From the NCBI GenBank assembly GCA_021203145.1, contig JAJQBS010000031.1:1-36160 (forward strand): 36,160 nt of DNA, read 5' to 3'. The position numbers and the translations under genes were made by a program. This stretch comes from Lachnospiraceae bacterium. GTDB taxonomy: Bacteria; Bacillota; Clostridia; Lachnospirales; Lachnospiraceae. Shown in pieces: positions 15,437 to 23,791 of the stretch (positions are counted from its first letter, which is position 1; every line of letters begins with the position of its first letter). The notes under the pieces are model-generated. The model ran no database searches and was not told where the DNA came from. It was given only the letters and a program-made list of their open reading frames with translations.

Positions 15437-17242
15437 ATGGAGCAGACTTACGCGATAGAGTTGCATAACATCACAAAACGCTTTGGAAGCGTTGTGGCGA
15501 ACGATAAGGTCAGTCTTTCCCTTCGCAAAGGTGAGATTCTCTGCGTCCTGGGAGAGAACGGCAGCGGAAAGACGACGCTGGTAAATATGATTTCCGGCAT
15601 CTATTACCCGGAAGAGGGGAAGATCACGGTAGATGGCCGGGAGGTAAAAATCCGTTCGCCCAAGGATTCCTTAGATCTTGGCATCGGCATGGTACACCAG
15701 CATTTTAAGCTGGTCGACATCCTGACGGCGGCGGAAAATATTATTCTGGGGCTGCCAGGCCGCCAGAAGCTGAATATGAAGCAGGTGAATGCAGATATCA
15801 GCGCACTGGCCGAAAAATATGGATTCGAGCTGGATCCGCGCCAGAAGATTTATGAGATGTCCGTGTCGCAGAAGCAGACGGTGGAGATTGTCAAGATGCT
15901 TTACCGGGGGGCGCGCATCCTGATTCTGGATGAGCCGACCGCAGTACTGACCCCGCAGGAAGCGGACCGGCTGTTTGAAGTGCTGCGGAACATGAAAAAA
16001 GACGGCTGTTCCATTATTCTGATCACGCACAAGCTGCACGAGGTGCTGGCCGTATCCGACCGGGTGTCGATTTTGCGCAAGGGGCATTATATTGACACGG
16101 TAAATACAGCTGATGCTACCGTGGCCTCGCTCACGGAGATGATGGTGGGTACGAAGGTGGATCTGAATATCGACCGCCCTGAGCCGAAAAACCGGGTGAA
16201 ACGCCTGGAACTGACCGATGTCACCTGTACGACGAAGGATGGGATTCACTCTCTGGATCACGCGAGCCTGACGGTCTATGGAGGGGAGATCCTGGGGATT
16301 GCCGGTATCGCCGGGAGCGGCCAGAAGGAGCTGTTGGAGGCGATTGCGGGTCTGGAACCGGTGACGGAGGGATCGATTACTTTTTATCCGGATACGGAAG
16401 CTGCCAGGACAGAATCGGTGCGGATTGACAACCTCGATGTGGCGAAAATCCGCGAGCTTGGCGTGCGGCTGGCGTTTGTGCCGGAAGATCGCCTGGGTAT
16501 GGGGCTGGTCGGCGCGATGGATATGACGGACAATATGATGCTTCGCAGCTACCGCAGGGGGCGCTCGGAATTTCTGGATCGCAGGACACCTGGAAAGCTC
16601 GCACAGCAGGTCAAGGATCAGCTTGAGATTGTGACCCCAAGTATTTCTGCCCCGGTCGGGCGGATGTCAGGCGGCAATGTACAGAAGGTGCTGGTCGGGC
16701 GCGAAATCGCGCAGCATCCGAAGGTTCTGATGGTGGCATATCCGACGCGTGGAATTGATATCAACTCTTCCTATACGATTTATCATCTCCTGAACGAGCA
16801 GAAGGAGCGGGGGATTGCTGTGATCTGTGTGATTGAGGATCTGGATGTCCTCATGGAGCTGTGCGACCGCATCGCGGTGCTTTGCGGCGGCCAGATCACA
16901 GGCGTCGTGGACGGCAGAACCGCGAAGAAGGACGAGCTGGGTGTGCTGATGACGAAGCATGTGGTGCACCGCCCGGCTGCCCCGGAAAATTCCGGACAGA
17001 CAGACGCAGAAGCCGGGATGGCATCCGCGGACGGAGCCGGAACGGTGGACAAGCCTGCGGACGGGGCTGGAAAGGCAGACGCGCAGACTGGGAGGACGTC
17101 TGCGGACGGAGCCGGAACGGTGGACAAGCCTGCGGACGAGGCCGGAAAGGCAGACGCGCAGACCGGGAGTATCTCTGCGGATGGCGCCGGACAGACGGAT
17201 AGGAAGAATGACATATCGGGGAGAGGAGGCAGGGCGAAATGA
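15437..17242 (+). CDS. Nucleoside ABC transporter ATP-binding protein (tandem NBDs)
   Basis: A 601-residue ATPase with two nucleotide-binding domains, as in NupA/RbsA-type proteins. NBD1: Walker A GENGSGKTT (39-47), GMVHQHF, signature region MSVSQKQTVEI and Walker B ILILDEPTAVLTP. NBD2: degenerate Walker A GIAGSGQKE, signature MSGGNVQK and VLMVAYPTRGID. Such degeneracy is usual for the second domain. The ATG at 15437 (AAAAAGGAG upstream) is chosen; the frame is open to 14936 only because the hairpin repeats lack stops. Residues about 521-601 form an odd Ala/Gly/Asp/Lys tail with repeats of SADGAGTVDKPAD and GKADAQTG. The stop overlaps the next ATG by 4 bp. Confidence 0.92.
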   Translation: MEQTYAIELHNITKRFGSVVANDKVSLSLRKGEILCVLGENGSGKTTLVNMISGIYYPEEGKITVDGREVKIRSPKDSLDLGIGMVHQHFKLVDILTAAENIILGLPGRQKLNMKQVNADISALAEKYGFELDPRQKIYEMSVSQKQTVEIVKMLYRGARILILDEPTAVLTPQEADRLFEVLRNMKKDGCSIILITHKLHEVLAVSDRVSILRKGHYIDTVNTADATVASLTEMMVGTKVDLNIDRPEPKNRVKRLELTDVTCTTKDGIHSLDHASLTVYGGEILGIAGIAGSGQKELLEAIAGLEPVTEGSITFYPDTEAARTESVRIDNLDVAKIRELGVRLAFVPEDRLGMGLVGAMDMTDNMMLRSYRRGRSEFLDRRTPGKLAQQVKDQLEIVTPSISAPVGRMSGGNVQKVLVGREIAQHPKVLMVAYPTRGIDINSSYTIYHLLNEQKERGIAVICVIEDLDVLMELCDRIAVLCGGQITGVVDGRTAKKDELGVLMTKHVVHRPAAPENSGQTDAEAGMASADGAGTVDKPADGAGKADAQTGRTSADGAGTVDKPADEAGKADAQTGSISADGAGQTDRKNDISGRGGRAK

Positions 17243-18327
17243 AAAAGGAACCATTTTTGCGGATGTCGAAGCGGGAATCCATTTCTCTCTGGAAGGAAGC
17301 TCTCATTTATTTTGTCGCTATCCTGCTTGCTCTGATTGTCTGCGCGGGCGTCATCTACGCACTTGTGCAGATGAATCCGATTGATGTCTATAAAGCGATT
17401 TTTGATGGAGCGCTCGGTTCGAAAAGGCGGATCTGGATCACGGTTCGGGATACGCTGACACTGCTCTGCATCGGCGTCGGTCTCGCGCCCGCGTTTCGGA
17501 TGCGGTTCTGGAACATCGGCGCGGAGGGACAGATTCTGGTCGGCGGCGTGGCGGCGGCTGCCCTGATGATTAATCTGGCAGATAAAATTCCGAATGTGCT
17601 TCTGATTCTTCTGATGCTTGCGGCGGCGGCCGCGGCAGGCATTGTGTGGGGACTGATACCCGCCTTTTTCAAGGCGTACTGGAAGACGAACGAGACACTG
17701 TTTACCCTGATGCTGAATTATGTGGCGATGCAGGTCGTCACGTACTGTATTATTTTCTGGGAAAATCCCAAAGGCTCCAACTCGGTCGGTATCATAAACC
17801 AGGCGACAAGAGCCGGGTGGCTGCCGGAAATGTTTGGGAATGACTATTTCTGGAACATCGTGATTGTTGTGCTCCTGACAGTTGTCATGTATATCTATCT
17901 GAGATACAGCAAGGGCGGATATGAGGTCGCGGTCGTCGGTGAGAGCGAGCGGACGGCGCGTTACGCGGGAATTAATGTAAAAAAGGTCATGCTCCGCACG
18001 ATGGCTATTTCAGGGGCGATCTGCGGGATTGCAGGTTTTATTGCCGTGAGCGGTTCCGGACACACGATCTCCACGTCTACGGCGAACGGCCGCGGATTTA
18101 CCGCGATCATCGTGGCGTGGCTGGCACGGTTCAACACGTTCGCGATGGTACTGATTGCCTTTGGTATTATTTTTATGGAAAAAGGCGCGATCCAGATCGC
18201 TTCACAGTACGGACTGAATGAGAGTGCTTCGGATGTATTGTTGGGCATTATCCTGTTTTTCATCCTGGGAGCGGAATTTTTTGTCCGGTACAAGATCGAA
18301 CCTGGCCGTCACAGGCAGCAGGAGTAG
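17239..18327 (+). CDS. Nucleoside ABC transporter permease 1
   Basis: A 362-residue multi-pass membrane protein of the BPD_transp_2 family. It has about nine or ten hydrophobic segments, FRMRFWNIGAEGQILVGG (the conserved NIGxEGQ loop), KTNETLFTLMLNYVAM, and ESERTARYAGINVKKVMLRTMAISGAICGIAG (coupling-helix region). With the next gene it would form the membrane channel for the substrate delivered by the BMP protein. It overlaps the ATPase gene by 4 bp (ATGA), so translation is probably coupled. Clean start, normal length. Confidence 0.93.
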   Translation: MKKEPFLRMSKRESISLWKEALIYFVAILLALIVCAGVIYALVQMNPIDVYKAIFDGALGSKRRIWITVRDTLTLLCIGVGLAPAFRMRFWNIGAEGQILVGGVAAAALMINLADKIPNVLLILLMLAAAAAAGIVWGLIPAFFKAYWKTNETLFTLMLNYVAMQVVTYCIIFWENPKGSNSVGIINQATRAGWLPEMFGNDYFWNIVIVVLLTVVMYIYLRYSKGGYEVAVVGESERTARYAGINVKKVMLRTMAISGAICGIAGFIAVSGSGHTISTSTANGRGFTAIIVAWLARFNTFAMVLIAFGIIFMEKGAIQIASQYGLNESASDVLLGIILFFILGAEFFVRYKIEPGRHRQQE

Positions 18328-18390
18328 GAAGAATGGACTGTGAATACCGGTGGTGATTGCGGGAGTGTGAAGTATGGGGCGCAGGGCAAT

Positions 18391-18417
18391 CTGATGTCTT
18401 ATTGCTTTTGACATCAG
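18391..18417 (+). other. Hairpin between the two permease genes
   Basis: Perfect 8-bp inverted repeat CTGATGTC (18391-18398) and GACATCAG (18410-18417) in the 121-bp gap. There is no T-run, so it is not a classic terminator. The right arm overlaps TTGACA, but a correctly spaced -10 is not obvious. Confidence 0.5.
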
Positions 18418-18448
18418 CATCGTATGATATATTTATGAGGACGGATAA

Positions 18449-19429
18449 ATGAGCGTAATTATTATCTTTATACAGAAGGCGATCGTGCAGGGCATGGGGA
18501 TTCTTTTCGGAGCGCTCGGCGAGATCCTTACTGAAAAATCAGGCAATCTGAATCTGGGCATCCCGGGTATTATGTATATGGGCGGTATCGCCGGGCTGAT
18601 GGGCGCCTTTTTCTACGAGCTCGGCACTGAAAATCCGAATCCGGCCATCGGGATGCTGGTTTCGTTCTTCTGTGCACTGGCCTGTTCGATGATCGGCGGC
18701 CTGATTTACAGCATATTGACGATTTCACTGCGGGCGAACCAGAACGTGACCGGCCTGGCTCTGACGACCTTCGGCATGGGTTTTGGAAATTTCTTTGGTG
18801 GGTCCATCTCCAAGCTGGCAGGCGGCGTCGGACAGATCTCCGTCAGCACGACGGCGAGCGCCTATCAGGCGAAAATTCCGCTTTTATCAAAGATACCGGT
18901 GCTCGGGGACATCCTGTTTTCCTATGGATTCCTGACCTATTTTGCCATTATCCTGTCAGTTGTGCTTTCCTTTTTCCTGTTTCGCACGCGCAGCGGACTG
19001 AACCTGCGCGCCGTCGGTGAGAATCCGGGGACTGCGGACGCGGCCGGTATCAATGTGACAAAATATAAATATCTGGCCACATGCATTGGCGCCGGTATCG
19101 CCGGGCTCGGCGGTCTGTATTTCGTCATGGAATACTCCGGAGGCACCTGGACAAACAACGGCTTTGGCGACCGCGGCTGGCTGGCCGTCGCGCTGGTCAT
19201 TTTTGCGATGTGGAGACCTCTGAACGCGATCTGGGGCTCCATCCTGTTCGGGGCTTTGTATATCCTCTACCTGTACATTCCCGGGCTCGGACGCGCGGCG
19301 CAGGAGATTTTTAAGGCATTGCCTTATCTCGTGACAATCCTTGTACTGGTGGTGACGAGCTTCCGCAAAAAAAAGGAAAACCAGCCGCCGGAAGGGCTGG
19401 GGATACCGTATTTCCGGGAGGAGCGGTGA
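18449..19429 (+). CDS. Nucleoside ABC transporter permease 2
   Basis: A 326-residue membrane protein, the second BPD_transp_2-type permease of the set. Hydrophobic segments run throughout. The conserved regions are ALGEILTEKSGNLNLGIPGIMYMGG near the N-terminus and GLNLRAVGENPGTADAAGINVTKYKYLATCIGAGIAGLGG, the ATPase-coupling loop. GEN..TADAAGINV matches the coupling loop ESERTARYAGINV of permease 1, as expected for paralogous subunits. GAGGACGG precedes the ATG. The gene ends the operon. Confidence 0.93.
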   Translation: MSVIIIFIQKAIVQGMGILFGALGEILTEKSGNLNLGIPGIMYMGGIAGLMGAFFYELGTENPNPAIGMLVSFFCALACSMIGGLIYSILTISLRANQNVTGLALTTFGMGFGNFFGGSISKLAGGVGQISVSTTASAYQAKIPLLSKIPVLGDILFSYGFLTYFAIILSVVLSFFLFRTRSGLNLRAVGENPGTADAAGINVTKYKYLATCIGAGIAGLGGLYFVMEYSGGTWTNNGFGDRGWLAVALVIFAMWRPLNAIWGSILFGALYILYLYIPGLGRAAQEIFKALPYLVTILVLVVTSFRKKKENQPPEGLGIPYFREER

Positions 19430-19515
19430 AAAATTAACCGTGAAGACATTCTACCGCGAGAATAGTTGCTGAAAATCGCTGAAGTGAAAATCTTCGTGAA
19501 GCTTTTAAATTTCTG

Positions 19516-19544
19516 TTGACATTCCGCCTGGGATGGCATATTAT
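19516..19544 (+). promoter_or_regulatory. Strong promoter of a short RNA
   Basis: TTGACA (19516-19521), exactly 17 bp, TATTAT (19539-19544): near-consensus. Start would be about 19551. There is no ORF behind it, only about 80 nt to the strong hairpin at 19585-19628. Confidence 0.8.
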
Positions 19545-19550
19545 ATTCGT

Positions 19551-19630
19551 GACAGAAATGTAACTATGAAGTCTGACACAAAAAGCGAACCCCCTGAAGG
19601 AGATGGCCCTCCTTCAGGGGGTTCTCGCTC
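19551..19630 (+). ncRNA. Candidate antitoxin sRNA
   Basis: A predicted ~80-nt RNA beginning GACAGAAATG and ending in the 19585-19628 hairpin. Its 5' part carries AAATGTAACTATGAAGTC (19556-19573), which recurs as AAATGTAACTACAAAGTC at 19732-19749 inside the opposite-strand peptide gene. The RNA could thus pair with all 18 nt at codons 3-8 of that mRNA; the two differing positions become G-U wobbles. The 3' hairpin is shared by the two convergent transcripts. This is the organisation known from the par locus of pAD1 (RNA I/RNA II with direct repeats and bidirectional terminator). Expression is not shown. Confidence 0.65.
19585..19628. terminator. Bidirectional terminator shared by sRNA and toxin mRNA
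   Basis: A perfect 16-bp stem, GAACCCCCTGAAGGAG (19587-19602) with CTCCTTCAGGGGGTTC (19609-19624), loop ATGGCC. On the minus strand it is followed by GCTTTTTGTG, a good T-run; on the plus strand by TCTCGCTCGTT, weaker. Confidence 0.85.
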
Positions 19631-19668
19631 GTTAAAGGTGAGCTGATCCTTTTAGGCTGTTTTTTACT

Positions 19669-19755
19669 TTAGTTTCTGTCTAGCCATTTGCAGAAGTAAT
19701 AACTGATTACACTTGCTCCGGCAGAAACAAAAAATGTAACTACAAAGTCCATCAT
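19669..19755 (-). CDS. 28-aa hydrophobic peptide, candidate type I toxin
   Basis: Too short for routine calling. The minus strand has AAGGAGGTGAT 8-9 bp before an ATG at 19755, an almost perfect anti-16S match. The product starts MMDFVVTFFVSAGASVISYY and ends FCKWLDRN: about 20 hydrophobic residues forming one membrane segment, then a short charged tail with KWLD. Small single-span peptides with a W-L-D tail occur in Fst-like toxins, although the usual Ala-Pro of Fst is absent. Transcription runs leftward into the 19585-19628 terminator, overlapping the sRNA end. Membrane disruption when unpaired is inferred from the architecture. A small regulatory membrane protein is the alternative. Confidence 0.7.
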   Translation of the reverse strand: MMDFVVTFFVSAGASVISYYFCKWLDRN

Positions 19756-19776
19756 GTGACATCACCTCCTTCCAGC

Positions 19777-19865
19777 CGCCCCTGCGCGAAGCGCATTAGA
19801 ATGGGGCGATATTTTCCGCTGAGCGTACCGAGGGGCATTCCTAGCATGATGGAATGAGTCGACGA
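19777..19865. repeat. Type-2 hairpin element, copy c (leader of the small peptide gene)
   Basis: Hairpin A: CGCCCC (19777-19782) and GGGGCG (19803-19808) enclosing TGCGC-GAA-GCGCA. Then CCGCTGAGCGTACCGAGG, matching part B of the elements in addB (CTGAGCGTTAGCGAGG), then CATTCC/GGAATG. On the minus strand this is the 5' leader of the 28-aa gene, between a possible promoter (TTGTAG, 17 bp, TGATAT; 19904-19876) and the ribosome site. The relationship to the addAB elements is by alignment by eye. Confidence 0.55.
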
Positions 19866-20004
19866 CAGGCATAGAATATCACACATTTAGATAATAGTCT
19901 ACAAATAAATTTGATAATTTACATAATCAGAAACTGCGGCAATAAAAGAAATGTACATACTCGTATAAAAGATTCATATAATATGAACAAAAAATAAATA
20001 CAGC
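19866..20004. other. AT-rich spacer
   Basis: About 140 bp separating the small peptide locus from the valS promoter. It probably holds the leftward promoter noted for the peptide gene. No ORF or RNA gene is apparent. Confidence 0.4.
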
Positions 20005-20033
20005 TTGACAAACAATTTATTCTCCGCTAAGAT
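20005..20033 (+). promoter_or_regulatory. valS promoter
   Basis: TTGACA (20005-20010), 17 bp, TAAGAT (20028-20033). Start would be about 20040, at the beginning of the T-box leader. Confidence 0.7.
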
Positions 20034-20039
20034 AGGAGA

Positions 20040-20400
20040 AAATGCGCGGCTGCGGAAGATTTTGCAGCCGGATAAAGGTTTTTGAGAAAGAGGAGTACGC
20101 ATTATGGCGCCAACAGAGAGGAAGATCCACTGGCTGGAAGGTCTTTTGGGAGTGCGGATGCGGAATGTGGCTTTTGAACTGAATGGCTGAAGCTGGTTAC
20201 CTGCATGGTTGGATGCGACTGGTGTGTAGGTCATTCCGGGGTCTTCCCGTTACAGAAGAAAGAGATGTGGTTTTATTCCCGCTTTATACAAGCTTTAGAC
20301 GGCTTAGTTGCTTTATTCAAGTGTGGAATCATTCCATAAGAAAAGGTGGTACCGCGAGACATTCGCCCTTTGTATACGGTTGTATATGGAGGGCTTTTTT
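20040..20400 (+). promoter_or_regulatory. T-box leader controlling valS
   Basis: The canonical T-box sequence AGGTGGTACCGCG is at 20344-20356. Just downstream is the terminator: GCCCT (20365-20369) and AGGGC (20390-20394) with an inner TATAC/GTATA stem, then TTTTTT. Upstream lies a long structured Stem I region with GAGGAGTAC and AGAGAGGAAG motifs. In the family, uncharged tRNA pairs with the specifier codon and the T-box bulge and prevents termination. I could not fix the specifier by eye; valine is inferred from the downstream gene. Confidence 0.92.
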
Positions 20401-20520
20401 ATGCGCAGGGCCGTGAAAGGTGTTTTGCGGCTAAAGCCGCCCCTGCCCGCGCGGGCTATGTTCCGATTTGCGCAGCAAATCGAGAACTCCAGAGTAGGGG
20501 ACAAGTCTCCCTGTCCGATT
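20400..20520 (+). repeat. Type-1 hairpin element, diverged copy f
   Basis: Starts TATGCGCAGGGCCG immediately at the end of the T-box terminator T-run. The inner hairpin is GCGGC-TAAA-GCCGC (20427-20440). It also has CGATTTGC-GCA-GCAAATCG (20464-20482) and a weaker AGGG/CCCT second hairpin, ending CTGTCCGATT. The 5' and 3' signatures and element order match the tandem copies at 15041. Confidence 0.6.
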
Positions 20521-20595
20521 GATGTACAGGCTTTCGCACTTGCTGCGAAGACCGTATGAAAACGAAAAAAATATTTGATAAAGAAGGAGAAGGTT

Positions 20596-23586
20596 ATGGG
20601 AAAAGAACTGGCAAAGACGTATGACCCGAAGGGACTGGAGGATCGGATCTATCAGAACTGGATGGAGAAGGGCTATTTTCACGCAGAGGTGAATCCGGAA
20701 AAGAAACCGTTTACGATTGTGATTCCACCGCCCAATGTGACGGGGCAGCTCCACATGGGACATGCGCTGGATGAGACTATGCAGGATATTCTGATTCGCT
20801 TTAAACGGATGCAGGGCTATGAGACACTCTGGCAGCCGGGGACTGACCACGCCGCGATCGCGACGGAGGTGAAGGTGACGGAGATGCTCAAGAGCAGGGG
20901 CATTGACAAGGATGAGATCGGCCGCGAGGAGTTTCTGAAGTATGCGTGGGCGTGGAAGGAAGAGTATGGCGGGAAGATTACCAACCAGCTGAAAAAGCTT
21001 GGCGCTTCTGCGGACTGGGATCGGGAACGCTTTACGATGGACGAGGGATGCTCAAAGGCAGTCGAGGAAGTGTTTATCCGCCTTTATGAGAAGGGCTATA
21101 TTTACAGAGGCTCGCGTATCATCAACTGGTGCCCGGTCTGCCAGACTTCGATTTCGGACGCTGAGGTGATTCATGAAGACCAGGATGGCTATTTCTGGCA
21201 TATTAATTACCCGGTGGTGGGTGAGCCGGGGCAGTTCGTGGAGATCGCTACGACACGGCCGGAGACCCTGCTCGGAGATACGGCTGTGGCGGTGAACCCG
21301 GAGGATGAGCGCTACACGCATCTGGTCGGGAAAATGCTGGAATTGCCGCTGACCGGACGGGTGATCCCCGTGATTGCGGATGAGTATGTAGACAAAGAAT
21401 TTGGGACGGGCTGCGTGAAGATTACACCGGCGCACGACCCGAACGACTTTGAAGTGGGCAAGCGTCATAGCCTGCCCGAGATCAATATCCTCAACGACGA
21501 CGCGACGATCAATGAGCTGGGCGGCAAGTATGCCGGGATGGACCGCTATGAGGCGCGGAAGGCTGTGGTCGCGGATCTGGAGGAGCTGGGACTTCTGGTA
21601 AAGGTGGTTCCGCATTCGCACAGCGTGGGCACGCATGACCGCTGTAAGACGACAGTCGAGCCGATGATCAAGCCGCAGTGGTTTGTGCGGATGAAGGAGA
21701 TGGCGCAGCCTGCGATTGAGGCGCTGAAGAGAGGAAAAATCCAGGCGCCGGGCGCAGATCTTGCTTCGGAGATCGCCCGGGAGGAGCAAAACGCGGATGC
21801 ACTCGCAGCGGGGGCTGACGAAAAGCACTTCCGCCAGGTGGATTCTGAAGAAAAAACAAGTGACGAGGCAGCCAATGATGCGATGTCTGCGGCCGGGACG
21901 TCTGATTTTGAGGGGACTCTGACCTTCGTTCCGGATCGGTTTGACAAGATTTATCTGCACTGGCTGGAAAACATTAAGGACTGGTGCATTTCCAGACAGC
22001 TCTGGTGGGGGCACAGGATCCCGGCGTACTATTGTGACGACTGCGGCGAGATCGTGGTCGCGCGGGAAATGCCGAAAATCTGCCCGAAATGCGGAAGAGG
22101 CGCTGCTCCTGCCGATGGAGCCTCGAATCTGGGTACTGCGCATTTTACACAGGATCCCGACACGCTGGATACCTGGTTTTCCTCCGCACTCTGGCCGTTC
22201 TCGACGCTCGGCTGGCCGGAAAAGACACTGGAGATGGAGTATTTCTATCCGACGGACGTGCTGGTGACCGGGTATGACATTATTTTCTTCTGGGTGATCC
22301 GGATGGTATTTTCCGGTATCGAGCAGACCGGGAAGGTTCCCTTCCATCATGTGCTGATTCACGGTCTGGTGCGTGACTCCCAGGGGCGCAAGATGAGCAA
22401 ATCCCTTGGAAACGGCATTGACCCGTTGGAGATCATTGAGCAGTATGGCGCGGACGCGCTGCGGCTGACGCTGATCACCGGAAATGCGCCGGGCAACGAT
22501 ATGCGTTTCTATATGGAGCGCGTGGAGGCTTCGCGCAATTTCGCGAACAAGGTATGGAACGCCTCCCGTTTCATTATGATGAATCTGGACAAGGCAAAGG
22601 AAGATGAGCTCCCTTCCGGCATGGACCTTTCGGCGCTGACAGCTGCCGATAAATGGATTCTCTCCAAGGTAAATGACCTGGCAAAGGACGTGACGGATAA
22701 CATGGACCGCTATGAGCTGGGAATCGCGGTGCAGAAGGTGTATGATTTTATCTGGGAGGAATTCTGCGACTGGTATATTGAGATGGTGAAGCCACGCCTT
22801 TACAATGAAGAAGATACTTCAAAGGCCGCCGCACTGTGGACGCTGAAGACCGTTCTGACCAACGCGCTGAAGCTGCTTCATCCATTCATGCCGTTTATTA
22901 CAGAGGAAATTTTCTGCACACTCCAGGGCACGGTAGATGGGCAGGAATCCTGCAAAGAGGCTGCCCCGTGTGCGGCAGAGGGGTATGGGAACGGCAGTGC
23001 GGGTTGCGCCGGCAGCTCTGCCTCCGGATATGCAATGCCGGAAGTGGCGGAGTCCATCATGATCTCCTCCTGGCCGGAGTGGAAAGAAGAGTGGAGCTTC
23101 AAAGAGGATGAAAAGGCTATAGAGACCATCAAAGAGGCAGTCCGCGCGATCCGCAATGTCCGTACGGGCATGAACGTGCCGCCGGTCAAAAAGGCACAGG
23201 TCTTTGTAGTGTCAGAGGATGCTTCCATCCGTGCCATTTTTGAAAACGGAAAGGTGTTTTTCGCGACGCTTGGTTATGCGGGTGAAGTGCACGTACAGGC
23301 CGACAAGAACGGCATCAGCGACGACGCAGTGTCTGCGGTGTTCCCGGGCACGGTGATATATATGCCGTTCGCGGAGCTGGTGGATGTCGAAAAGGAGCTT
23401 GCAAGACTTCAGAAGGAAGAAAAACGTCTGATGGGCGAGCTCGTACGGGTAAATGGGATGCTCGGAAATGAGAAGTTTGTAAGCCGCGCGCCGCAGGCCA
23501 AAATTGATGAGGAGCGGGCAAAGCTCGCGAAATATACGCAAATGATGGAGCAGGTAAAAGCGCAGCTTGCACGGCTGTGCAGGTAA
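20596..23586 (+). CDS. valS: Valyl-tRNA synthetase
   Basis: A 996-residue class I synthetase that charges tRNA-Val. It contains [18 protein letters not shown] (HIGH motif, His at 53-56 region), the editing-domain region [29 protein letters not shown] and [11 protein letters not shown] (KMSKS near 599-603), plus the C-terminal coiled coil ([19 protein letters not shown]). ATG 20596 is chosen over an upstream TTG (20575) because AAGGAGAAGG lies ahead of it. It is ~110 residues longer than usual owing to two low-complexity insertions: about 389-442 (Ala/Glu/Asp-rich, before [10 protein letters not shown]) and about 779-815 (Gly/Ala/Ser/Cys-rich, before [12 protein letters not shown]). Both are at positions where relatives have short loops. 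It is controlled by the T-box upstream. Confidence 0.96.
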   Translation: MGKELAKTYDPKGLEDRIYQNWMEKGYFHAEVNPEKKPFTIVIPPPNVTGQLHMGHALDETMQDILIRFKRMQGYETLWQPGTDHAAIATEVKVTEMLKSRGIDKDEIGREEFLKYAWAWKEEYGGKITNQLKKLGASADWDRERFTMDEGCSKAVEEVFIRLYEKGYIYRGSRIINWCPVCQTSISDAEVIHEDQDGYFWHINYPVVGEPGQFVEIATTRPETLLGDTAVAVNPEDERYTHLVGKMLELPLTGRVIPVIADEYVDKEFGTGCVKITPAHDPNDFEVGKRHSLPEINILNDDATINELGGKYAGMDRYEARKAVVADLEELGLLVKVVPHSHSVGTHDRCKTTVEPMIKPQWFVRMKEMAQPAIEALKRGKIQAPGADLASEIAREEQNADALAAGADEKHFRQVDSEEKTSDEAANDAMSAAGTSDFEGTLTFVPDRFDKIYLHWLENIKDWCISRQLWWGHRIPAYYCDDCGEIVVAREMPKICPKCGRGAAPADGASNLGTAHFTQDPDTLDTWFSSALWPFSTLGWPEKTLEMEYFYPTDVLVTGYDIIFFWVIRMVFSGIEQTGKVPFHHVLIHGLVRDSQGRKMSKSLGNGIDPLEIIEQYGADALRLTLITGNAPGNDMRFYMERVEASRNFANKVWNASRFIMMNLDKAKEDELPSGMDLSALTAADKWILSKVNDLAKDVTDNMDRYELGIAVQKVYDFIWEEFCDWYIEMVKPRLYNEEDTSKAAALWTLKTVLTNALKLLHPFMPFITEEIFCTLQGTVDGQESCKEAAPCAAEGYGNGSAGCAGSSASGYAMPEVAESIMISSWPEWKEEWSFKEDEKAIETIKEAVRAIRNVRTGMNVPPVKKAQVFVVSEDASIRAIFENGKVFFATLGYAGEVHVQADKNGISDDAVSAVFPGTVIYMPFAELVDVEKELARLQKEEKRLMGELVRVNGMLGNEKFVSRAPQAKIDEERAKLAKYTQMMEQVKAQLARLCR

Positions 23587-23735
23587 TAAAGATGCGATCC
23601 GCACGGCCAGGCCGGTAAAAGCGCAGCTTGAGCTTGCACGGCTGCGCAGGTAAAGATGCAGCCCGCACGGCCAGGCAAAAGCGCAGCTTGCACAGCTGTG
23701 CAGATAAAAACACAGCCTGCATGGTTTGACAGATA
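23558..23735 (+). repeat. Decaying tandem duplication of the valS 3' end
   Basis: The segment beginning AAAAGCGCAGCTTG occurs at about 23560 (within valS), 23613 and 23678. Each copy is followed by a GCACGGCTG/CAGCTGTGCAG-type stretch and GCACGGCCAGG. Copies diverge progressively with distance from valS. The stop codon lies in the first copy, so the rest is noncoding. Confidence 0.75.
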
Positions 23736-23791
23736 AAAATGCTACTTGTTGGAGCTGTGACAGGGAACGAAAGATAGGGGCGTAATATTTT

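Noticed and set aside
20104..20400. Short ORFs ahead of valS
   Set aside because: They fall within the T-box leader.
21052..22362. Long minus-strand ORF (436 codons)
   Set aside because: Antisense shadow of valS, whose plus-strand motifs are unmistakable.
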